Shown in pieces: positions 1-7,058 of a stretch of 15,340 nucleotides of DNA; position 1 is the stretch's first letter, and each line of letters starts with the position of its first letter. This stretch comes from Cudoniella acicularis (taxonomy: Eukaryota > Ascomycota > Leotiomycetes > Helotiales > Helotiaceae), in assembly GCA_013054445.1 (NCBI GenBank), contig JAAMPI010001370.1, positions 1 to 15,340 on the forward strand, written 5' to 3'. The notes under the pieces are model-generated. The model ran no database searches. It saw only the letters and a program-made list of their open reading frames with translations, and was not told where the DNA came from. The translations under genes were made by a program, and so were the position numbers.

Positions 1-237
1 TGAAGCGGGAGGTGATGTGATATGTTGTTATAATGTCATTGTCTTTTAATTAGGAGAGTGAGAAGGAGTTAATTTTTTTTTTGGGGGGGGGGGGGGGATT
101 CAACAGTTATAAATCCAGTAATATAAAGATCCCAATCAATAAGATTGCATTGCAAATGCAGTGTCAAATCTTCAAGAGGGTATATTTCCGGAAATTACCT
201 CATGATATCCTAACAGAGGTCCCAAATATTAGTACAC
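1..237. other. Left-edge intergenic DNA, 3' flank of the GT8 gene
   Basis: AT-rich sequence with the T10-G15 homopolymer block and no coding frame. It should contain the 3' UTR of the minus-strand GT8 gene. Nothing else is recognisable. Confidence 0.6.
73..97. repeat. Homopolymer junction T10-G15
   Basis: Ten T (73-82) are followed directly by fifteen G (83-97). It lies 140 bp downstream of the GT8 stop. A G run of this length is rare in AT-rich fungal DNA and is prone to length error in sequencing. Confidence 0.9.
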
Positions 238-1452
238 TTAATTAACCTCATCAGGATGATACCATTTCCCATGCCTTAAAACTGAATCCGGTGGCAATAC
301 CTGACTCTGCAATTCAAACCCAGCGCCGCAAACCATTTTCCGCTTCATCGCAAAGTCAAAATATAATTGCAACCACACTTCCCTATCCCTACAATCCGTC
401 GCCCCAAACCACTCTTTCTGTCTGCATTTCGGCATGTACTTATTTACTACGTCCTGTTTTGCTCTAATCCACGGTTTCGGAATCGGCCAGTCGGAGAAAT
501 GCAAGAATTTTGCAGAGTGCAAAGCCAGATCTGGATCCCAGTCTTGTGGTGATCGAGAGGAGAGGTATTGCATGTGCGTGCTTCTGCGGAATTCTCCAGA
601 AAGGAGGTTGTAGGGGTTTTGCGGGATGCGGAGGGGTTTGTTGGTTTTGTAGAAGTGGGCTAGAATGTCCATGTCGTATTCGTCTGGTTTGGCTTTTTCT
701 ATCGCGGCGCTGATTGTCGAGAATGCTTCAGCCGAGGGTTCGAGGAGGAGGAGTTGTGAGGAGTAGGCCCAGTTTGTTGGTGCGCCCCAGTAAACGTATG
801 GCATTGCGAGAGGAGCTTTGGGAAGTAGGAAGAGCTCATCGAGGTTTTGGAGGACGACAGAATCGGAGTCGAGGGTAAGAACTCGATCGTAGGATGTGAG
901 GTTGAATGCGAGAAGCTTGGTGTAGGAGTCTGCCCAGGTTGCTTCTTTGGAGTTGTTTTGGTGGAGGACAGAGACAGGGTGGAGGGTAACTTTATAGTCG
1001 TCTATCGCAGATTGTAAGAGACGGGCGATAGGTGTGAGACGTAGTCCGGGATCGAGTTCGTCGATTTCGTTAGGATCCCAAGCTGAAGGGTACATTAAGA
1101 CTCTCTATTGCCATGATTAGTATTGTTCTAGTGATTTGGGTAGTGAGTTGGAATTTACCCGAGCGCGGCTTCCTATCTCCTCAATCTCGCTCCATACCAT
1201 CAAAGCATTGCAAAGATACTCGGGTGAAGTCGCATACATCACAAATGCCAACTTCGACCAATCGATAGTCTCATCATCTACGCTGGTTGTCGGCCTCGCA
1301 GACTGAGGAAGTAATGTATCATAATCATCGTGGTTGTGGCGCAACACCCATCGCACACAGAAGAAGAGGCACACACATATGAAGATACCTTGGAATGAAG
1401 GAGAGGATGTCAAGTTTTTGAGTCGTCGTTGGTAATAGCGGAAGCCCGCCAT
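238..1452 (-). CDS. GT8-family glycosyltransferase, Gnt1-like type II membrane protein (2 exons)
   Basis: Exons on the minus strand are 1452-1159 and 1104-238, with a 54-nt intron (1158-1105; donor GTAAAT, branch-like CTAATC, acceptor ATAG). The joined frame is intact and gives 386 aa. Residues 1-20 are a short basic cytosolic tail and about 21-37 a single hydrophobic anchor, the usual type II Golgi topology. The lumenal domain starts near WSKLAFVMYATSPEYLCNAL. It reads RVLMYPSAWD across the splice and WADSYTKLLAFNLTSYDRVL before the DSD metal-binding (DxD) motif at about 177-179. These are GT8/GNT1-type hallmarks. The family transfers a sugar from a nucleotide-sugar donor with retention; Gnt1 in Kluyveromyces adds GlcNAc to N-glycans. 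The donor and acceptor here are not readable from sequence. Splicing is supported because the unspliced upstream frame runs to a stop in the intron. The product name is solid at family level, weaker at Gnt1 level. Confidence 0.88.
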
Positions 1453-2686
1453 CTTGAGGCGGACGACATGATGTGGGCGTTCATGGAAGCTCCTTGAAAT
1501 GAGGTTGTTGGTCCCAAGACGCGCTAGTGTTATCCCTGAAGATAAGAGTAATGAGTAACGAGCCTAAGGTCTCACTTCCCCGTACTTCGTCTGGATTGCT
1601 TCTGTTCTGCCACAACTTTAGCTCTTTAAACCCTTTTTCGTAATACATCGAAATACATAGGTACATCAGGGCAATCAAATCAGATGTTTTCCCTTGTTTT
1701 CTGTGTTCGTTTATAGCCTCTTTCGCCCGTTTTGCACTGGAGGGCCCAATCACCTTCCGAGATGCAGCTGGGCGCATTTTATCGCGACAGTGAGCTTAGG
1801 GAGTGTGGCGTCCCTGTAGTACAGGGAATTTCCACTGTATTCTAGCGACAAGTGCGCTATCCCCTATCACGATAGAACTCACAACACTTCGAAGAATAAA
1901 CACTCTGCTGCTATGAGGTCTTATTGCAAGAAGGCGATGCGAATCCTAATTTGCCCTATTTCAGCTTGCACAATTTGCTCTCCTAAAAGATTGAGTATTT
2001 ATTTAGATAATTTAAGTGTTTAGAGTACATACAAGTGCCATCGTGCACAAGCTAAGGATTCATTACTTCGTTAGTATCCCTCGCACGCAATTGTCTGATT
2101 GGAAGTATTATTGATATACCTTCAAATAAAATTAGTTGTTGCTACGAATTGATCAGGATGCGTTGCTAAGGGAGGCGGTGCGGAGTAAAAGGAGGAGTAA
2201 CCTAAGAAGAAATGCTCCACCACGTAGCAAAGAAGCTCCTACGAGCGAATTACCTGCATTTATATCTTGAAACAAACTAAAAGGGAATGAGAAAGCGAAG
2301 TACACAAAGAAAATTCTTTGGTTTGGTTTGAAGGTCAATCTACACCAAAATTTCTATAAAAAAATCTAATTTCGCAGCGACAATGCTAGATAATCGTGAA
2401 GACATAGAAGCCTCAGCGGAATACCAGACCGGAAGCGAGGTGCCGTCTAGAGCATCATGTGGCTTTGAACCAGTCGCTGAACCCCTGAAATATACAAGTG
2501 CGTCTTCCTGTAACTTTATTTTACTCTATTCGTCATCTTCAAAAAAGAAATCTAAAAAATTTCCCAGTCGCAAATTGTATGTGCTTCCTCGCCCTTGAAT
2601 CCTCGCAACTTCCTTTACACTAGAATGAAGATAATGGAAAATCTAATAGAAATTTCTTTGACTTTATCCCACAGTCAGACTCGCAA
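1453..2686. other. Intergenic: GT8 upstream region and GH114 downstream region
   Basis: This 1.2-kb stretch lies upstream of the minus-strand GT8 gene and downstream of the GH114 stop. Small open frames exist at 1481-1777 and 2153-2338 (minus) and 2383-2598 (plus). None shows a recognisable motif, a good splice-supported extension or coding-like composition, so I do not call them genes. The distinct structural item is a 17-bp palindrome at 1811-1827, listed separately. No tRNA or transposase fragment was seen. Confidence 0.6.
1811..1827. repeat. Perfect 8-bp arms inverted repeat with 1-bp centre
   Basis: TCCCTGTA-G-TACAGGGA is a perfect palindrome around one base. Both outer flanks also show a faint, imperfect inverted similarity, so it could be two abutting terminal-repeat ends of degenerate transposons, or a dimeric protein site. 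It lies about 360 bp upstream of the GT8 start codon. Confidence 0.5.
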
Positions 2687-3760
2687 TCATAGCCCTGCCG
2701 GGTCAACAACACACCCTTTGGGGGCTAGGAGGCCGCCTTCAGGCGCAAGAACGGGATTCGGACAACGAGCAACATTGCACTTAATCGTAGGGTAATCCTT
2801 CAGGTCGGTTATAAGGCCTTTCATATCAAACTTCGCGTGGGCCTTGCAGCGTTCATTTGCCATATTTGATGACCAAGGTAGATTGGCAGGATTTGTCGGG
2901 GTTGCCACAGGCTCAGCAGTATTAATCGGATACTCAATGTTGAATACGGACTTTGTCTGTTTGCTGAACTCGGAATAAAGGTTGCATTCGTCTTTCACAA
3001 CGCATTCCTCCGTAACAGCGAAGTCCATAATGGATACAATTCCAGGATCAGCTGCAAGCTCAGCGGAGTTTTTGAGACCTATCGCTAAGCCTCTGATATG
3101 TGCCTCATGCGCGAGCCAAGTGAGGTAGTCTATGGAATCGTTTTGCGTCGCACCAATACCGTTTGGGTTGCTGTATGAGTCGATGTTGTCCGGATCGATG
3201 GCATTGCATTTTTTTGCTTGAGCCTGATCCAAACGATGAAGCATAATGGCTCTTACTCCAGTACTGCTAGTATTAAGCCAGAACTCATTTGGGAACTCTC
3301 CGCCGAAATTGCAGCCGTAGTCTTGCTCCCCATGCTGAGAATTAAAGCAACCAATGTCGTCACGGAAGGTCTCGCTTGTACCAGCTGAAAAATAGCAGAT
3401 AATGTACTTCTTAGCGTTTATCAAACTTGTGAATGTGGCTTGAGAGCTGTCGAGATCTATGTCGTAAATGTCGACGTCATTTTCTGCTTCGATTTGTGTA
3501 TTTTTGTCGAGGACAATCTGGTATTTGGCCGGGGTAGCGAAAGCAGGGACCGTGGAATATGGTACGGTAGACAAAGGAGTACTGAGGGTAGGTGTTGGAA
3601 AATCGGAATATATGCACGATGTGGTGGAGGTAGACGTTAACGTTGTCACGCAATTCGTGGGCTGAAATGGAGCAGTGTTGAACCTCCTTTGGCGCATATG
3701 AGCGGATGCTGAGTGGCAGCACAAGGCCGCTATGAGGGCAATATGTTCAGAAAGATGCAT
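2687..3760 (-). CDS. Secreted GH114 glycoside hydrolase (endo-alpha-1,4-polygalactosaminidase family)
   Basis: This is an uninterrupted 357-aa frame. Residues 1-20 form a signal peptide (hydrophobic core then SASA). Residues 21-75 are a Thr/Ser/Pro-rich linker likely to be O-glycosylated. The GH114 TIM-barrel domain runs from about 79 to 320. Visible hallmarks are YQIVLDKNTQI at its start, VDIYDIDL (96-103), YIICYFSAGTSE (119-130), FWLNTSSTGVRAIMLHRLDQA (160-180), IDPDNIDSY (188-196), GLAIGLKN (224-231), DFAVTEEC (246-253) and VFNIEY (272-277). The Asp residues of DPDN and the acidic residues of the DFAVTEEC strand are the expected active-site acids. Family members such as Aspergillus Ega3 cleave alpha-1,4-linked galactosamine in galactosaminogalactan. 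Unlike the Aspergillus arrangement, no epimerase, synthase or deacetylase gene is adjacent. The last 25 residues are Pro/Gly/Ala-rich with Cys residues and lie outside the barrel. The family call is strong; the substrate is inferred. Confidence 0.92.
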   Translation of the reverse strand: MHLSEHIALIAALCCHSASAHMRQRRFNTAPFQPTNCVTTLTSTSTTSCIYSDFPTPTLSTPLSTVPYSTVPAFATPAKYQIVLDKNTQIEAENDVDIYDIDLDSSQATFTSLINAKKYIICYFSAGTSETFRDDIGCFNSQHGEQDYGCNFGGEFPNEFWLNTSSTGVRAIMLHRLDQAQAKKCNAIDPDNIDSYSNPNGIGATQNDSIDYLTWLAHEAHIRGLAIGLKNSAELAADPGIVSIMDFAVTEECVVKDECNLYSEFSKQTKSVFNIEYPINTAEPVATPTNPANLPWSSNMANERCKAHAKFDMKGLITDLKDYPTIKCNVARCPNPVLAPEGGLLAPKGCVVDPAGL

Positions 3761-4646
3761 GGTCGGCTTTTGAGTTACAAGGTTAGAAGTCAGAAGAAAA
3801 ATCCAGACAAGGTGAATCTCTCACCTTCGTTAAGACGAGAGAGGAAAGCAAGAGCAACTATGAGCAATAACAACAGTGTAAGGAAGAAGGACGAGTCGGA
3901 GATGGAGAGCTTTGAGGTGAGCAAAGAAAAAAAATATTAGAGAAAACTGAGCCCTCTTTAATAGTACCGCCCTAAGAAGTCTCTAGTAGGTACGCCATTA
4001 AAATTTCAAGCACAACCGCCACGATGCTCTTTCTTTTCGGTGCCTTCAGCTTGTCTGCCAAGCTTCTTGGGGATCAGCAACAATCGAATCAAGAGCCATT
4101 GTGTTCTTGAATCTTGATTGCATCAAGGGAGGACAGGACTTGATCCTTCGTAAATTCTATTCGGTTCTTCCTTAGTGATCGACGCTCGGCCATCAGCTAT
4201 TAGGTACCTAATTTCTCTACTACGCAATGTCTCAATTATCAGCAGCATATGACGAGAATTGTTACGATAGTAATGAAGTTGTTGGTTGTCTTGAAACGTA
4301 CCAAGCCAAGTTGATAGCGAAGACACTCTCACCGCATTCTTGGCAATCCCACGTTCCTATAGGCATTGCCGCATTGTGAGACGTTATGCAAGAAGCGCGA
4401 GATTGAGAGTCCATGCTGCGCAAAAAATACGTGAAGTAGACAGTAAAAGAAGCCTAGCTTGTGCTGCCAAGCGTTAAAGTTGCCTCTTGCGTCCTTTTAC
4501 GCCGCATTGGCAACAAAACGAACGAAGAAAAAAAAAAGTAAGCTGACTCTCAGCCCTACTTACACCGCCACTGTCATGATATTGTTTGGGAAGGTGCCAT
4601 GAATAACACGAACTCACCAACGCCACTTGCGCTCACTAAGCCTCAG
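3761..4646. other. Intergenic: GH114 upstream region
   Basis: This is AT-rich DNA between the divergent GH114 and cysteine-rich protein genes. Short open frames (3713-3940 plus, 4123-4332 minus) have unremarkable composition and no motif. The plus-strand frame overlaps the GH114 start region. I see no RNA gene. A MITE-like element begins at 4649, immediately to the right. Confidence 0.6.
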
Positions 4647-4648
4647 TA

Positions 4649-4877
4649 TCCCACGCATCGTGAGTTGGCGCATCACGTGCTATCATAGAAAAAAAGCACT
4701 TCAAATGTTAGACCACCATTAGATGAGTTAGCATAAGTTGGCTAAATATATTAAATCTCATGAAAGCTTAATATGTGTTTACTTAATCTAAGTAAAGTAA
4801 TTATTATTAGTCGTTTTGTTATTTTGAAGTGTTTTAGTGCATTTTCGCGGTTGAGAGCCAACTTACGGTGCGTGGCA
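4649..4877. mobile_element. MITE-like element with terminal inverted repeats and TA flanks
   Basis: The left end TCCCACGCATCGTGAGTTG (4649-4667) matches the reverse complement of the right end, TGCCACGCACCGTAAGTTG. Over the first 21 bases of each arm I count 18 identities. The arms resume similarity further in: CACTTCAAA at 4697-4705 mirrors TTTGAAGTG at 4823-4831, so the inverted-repeat arms are about 53-57 bp with a weak middle. A TA dinucleotide sits directly outside each end (4647-4648 and 4878-4879), as expected for the TA target duplication of Tc1/mariner/pogo-type elements. The interior is very AT-rich, has no coding frame, and contains a further TAAGTTGGC at 4734-4742 that repeats the arm motif. 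It is too short to encode a transposase, hence non-autonomous. It lies about 100 bp upstream of the TATA box at 4976. The superfamily is inferred from the TA flank only. Confidence 0.72.
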
Positions 4878-4947
4878 TAAACCAGTTGGAAATGGGGCGG
4901 GATACTTCGGGGGTCAGTTTCGAGTGAAAGGCAGTTGTTTCATTGTT

Positions 4948-4983
4948 GATTGGCATCGATCAATGATTGTCCTAGTATAAAAG
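4948..4983 (+). promoter_or_regulatory. CCAAT-type box plus TATA box of the cysteine-rich protein gene
   Basis: An inverted CCAAT (GATTGG, 4948-4953) is followed by TATAAAAG at 4976-4983. A pyrimidine-rich stretch with TCTT runs (about 5000-5025) then marks the probable transcription start. The ATG at 5099 gives a leader of roughly 80-90 nt. This spacing is typical of well-expressed fungal genes. Motif-based call; the start site is not measured. Confidence 0.6.
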
Positions 4984-5098
4984 AAATCCTTTCAAATCTC
5001 ACCCCTCTTTCTCTTAGTCTTTATTACAACAATAACATTGTCCCCAAACAATTCAAATTGTAAAAACAGAAATACGCGCATCACCTCCTACTTCACAT

Positions 5099-5766
5099 AT
5101 GCTTTTTTCAAGCTCACAATACCAGCAACTCACACCACCAGACAATTTCATTTCAAGTTGCAACTATATTCACGGTAAGCCTCTCAAATTCTTAATCAAC
5201 ACACCATACAAAAACAAAAGTAAGTCTTCCAACTTAAATCCCCTTTCTCACTAACAGCACAAACTAAACTCACAAGGTGCCGGACAATCCACTATCTCCA
5301 CTCCTGCGGCTGTCCCTGCACGGACGCCGCCCACCAACCCACTACCAAAGCATACAACCTCAACATGAACTACACTTCCGTCCCCTCCAAACACACCATT
5401 TTCGGTCCTTGCACCAAGCAAATCCACTTTGAAACTCTTCCCGATCCTTGCTCTGAAGAGTGCTGTATGGGAGGTTGGGACAACCAACTCGCAACCGTGG
5501 ATCTCAATGCCTGGGTCCTCGATAAAGAGAAAGAGATCGAAGAACGTGGGTGGATGGTTAAAAAAGACGAAGCGTTTCAAGATATTCCGCCGTATAGAAT
5601 ATTCGGTGAGGAGGAAAATAACACCAGTACTATAAAGGGGAATTCCGAGAATCCGAAGAAAGGATGGACCATCCTTTCTCTCTTCAAAGGCGGCTCAAAG
5701 CCACGGGAATATAAACCCGATCCAAAATATGGGCCCACGCAGCTGGCGGTTGATCATCATGGGTGA
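5099..5766 (+). CDS. Cysteine-rich protein of unknown function (2 exons), possible continuation past a TGA
   Basis: Exons are 5099-5174 and 5258-5766, with an 83-nt intron (donor GTAAGC; acceptor ACTAACAG). Phases agree: 25 codons plus one base join two bases to make Ala26. The product is 194 aa. No family is recognised. The exon-2 start reads TRCRTIHYLHSCGCPCTD (about 31-48), a clustered Cys/His motif. More Cys follow at about 77 (FGPC), 90, 94 and 95 (PDPCSEECC), suggesting metal binding or disulfides; this resembles uncharacterised conserved fungal proteins. Exon 1 (MLFSSSQYQQLTPPDN) is not a convincing signal peptide. The frame is open upstream of Met62, so starting there would remove the Cys/His cluster. 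After the TGA (5764-5766) the same frame stays open for 42 codons to a TGA at 5893-5895, reading VRIEHEQVWERERV and later EEDEILAKNLAKGKKIVVV. That tail looks coding. The stop may be a recent nonsense change, a readthrough site or part of an intron (GTGAGG overlaps it). Confidence 0.7.
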
Positions 5767-5895
5767 GGTGTGCGTATTGAACATGAGCAAGTCTGGGAAA
5801 GGGAGCGTGTTGGGTTAGGGTTGGAAGAGGATGAGATTCTAGCTAAGAACTTGGCGAAAGGGAAGAAAATCGTTGTTGTTAGTAGGTTATGTTGA
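5767..5895 (+). other. In-frame 42-codon coding-like extension after the TGA of the cysteine-rich gene
   Basis: The frame of the preceding gene continues without interruption from 5767 to a second TGA at 5893-5895. Its composition is charged and helix-like (EEDEILAKNLAKGKKI) and resembles the rest of the protein rather than the AT-rich 3' DNA that follows. GTGAGG at 5763-5768 could be an intron donor. The TAG ending at about 5844 is a possible acceptor, though it would remove most of the extension. No decision is possible without homologs or transcripts. Confidence 0.5.
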
Positions 5896-6785
5896 AGGGA
5901 AGGAAGCTCGAGTAAGTTGAGTATATGGAATTCAATGACGGCGCTTTTTTCCTTCACCAAAAAGATTGCTGTGGTTGAACCACAGTGGCCTTTAAATTAA
6001 ATGAAACCGGTTTTTACTCACTTGAGAGATGTTTAAAATGAAGTTACGCGAAACATAAAAATGGGTCCCTGAAATTATTTGAACTAAAATGGTTATCAAT
6101 TTGACTGTTCTGTGTGTGGTACATGTCGCGAAACATCGAAATCTCCCAAACACTTAAAACCCGATAAATAACTCCTAATTTAGAAGAACTTATAATTGGT
6201 TAGAAACGAAGATGGGGGCCGTGGTTTTTATTTTCAATTTTCCAACAATATATTATAATTTTATCGTGCTTCTCCTCCCTTTTTTTCTCCATAAGGTGTT
6301 GTTGAGTTGCTTTGTGGCACGGACGATTTATAACAACAAAATTCATGCTACTGAATTAGCCTGCCTCTATCAAATCTGTAACAAATACAAAAGCATCGAA
6401 TATTAAATAACACTTGTGCAATGCAAAAAAAGATGCATCGTGTTTCTCTGTAGCCTAATATCCAGAAATACCCTCGTCCTGCGACAGGCTGTTTCCCGGT
6501 TCCTTAACGTGTAAACTCCTCTATTCCCGAAACCCGGGAGTAAACGGACTTAGTGTTGACTTATACAAACACAGTATTGAGAGAAATTGGGGAAATCTTG
6601 GCGCTGGGCAAAGTTCCGTTCTTGCAGACTTTTATATCCACTTCATGAAATAAAGAGTAAGGCGGAGGTATTTTTTTCCTACTCCAACTTTCTTATTCTC
6701 GGTACACGGCGATGTAGACAATTGATGACTCTATATACTCACCGCAGCACAAGCAAGGCATGGAGATAAAGGCGTTAAAGTCAAG
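5896..6785. other. Intergenic: AT-rich 3' flank of the cysteine-rich gene and far upstream of the monooxygenase
   Basis: No gene is supported. The open frames at 6212-6406 and 6587-6769 are low-complexity or motif-free. The region has a 17-bp palindrome at 5969-5985 and two copies of CGCGAAACAT at 6047-6056 and 6127-6136, exactly 80 bp apart. Confidence 0.6.
5969..5985. repeat. Palindrome CTGTGGTT-G-AACCACAG in the 3' flank
   Basis: A perfect 8-bp inverted repeat around one base, about 75 bp after the end of the extended cysteine-rich frame. It could form a hairpin in a 3' UTR or be a dimeric protein site. It lacks a U-run, and bacterial-type terminators do not apply here. Confidence 0.45.
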
Positions 6786-6791
6786 TTCCTT

Positions 6792-6842
6792 CGGTAGAGC
6801 CGCTTCGGCCATTTGGCCCCCCTGCCACATTCTGTCGGCCGA
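6792..6842. promoter_or_regulatory. Candidate Zn2Cys6 factor sites upstream of the monooxygenase
   Basis: CGG-TAGAG-CCG at 6792-6802 is an everted CGG-N5-CCG arrangement, a form typical of fungal Zn(II)2Cys6 regulator sites. A second palindrome, TCGGCCGA, follows at 6835-6842, with more CGG triplets between (CTTCGGCC). They lie about 215-270 bp upstream of the monooxygenase ATG, a usual position for a pathway-specific activator site. Such short motifs arise by chance, so this is suggestive only. Confidence 0.35.
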
Positions 6843-7058
6843 GACGAAAAGACCGAGAAGATTGACCACTATTTAACAACCTCTCGTCAACACTAGTTGT
6901 TTCTGTCAACCAAGTGGGATGTTCAGTGTTCAGAATTAGCCTTTTGTTCAAAGTCTCATTCGGGTACGCTCACAGTGCACTGTCCTTCTGCATCTTCTAT
7001 ATACATATTTTTTTGTTACAACCAGAGTGCCCACAACATCAAATAGACTACAGCGCGA

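Noticed and set aside
1481..1777. 98-codon minus-strand frame upstream of GT8
   Set aside because: No motif, no splice join to the GT8 exon and no promoter signal; it may simply be upstream DNA. A small lineage-specific gene cannot be excluded.
2383..2598. 71-codon plus-strand frame with a TATAAAAA just upstream
   Set aside because: The TATA-like run is only about 25 bp before the ATG, and the translation ends in Ser/Lys runs. A possible intron (GTGCGT to CCCAG) leads nowhere recognisable.
5251..5580. 109-codon minus-strand frame over the cysteine-rich gene
   Set aside because: It is antisense to exon 2, whose plus-strand frame has a consistent promoter, splice phase and Cys/His motif; the minus translation is low-complexity.
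5803..5835. Telomere-like TTAGGGTTGG
   Set aside because: A single TTAGGG inside a coding-like frame, not a tandem array.
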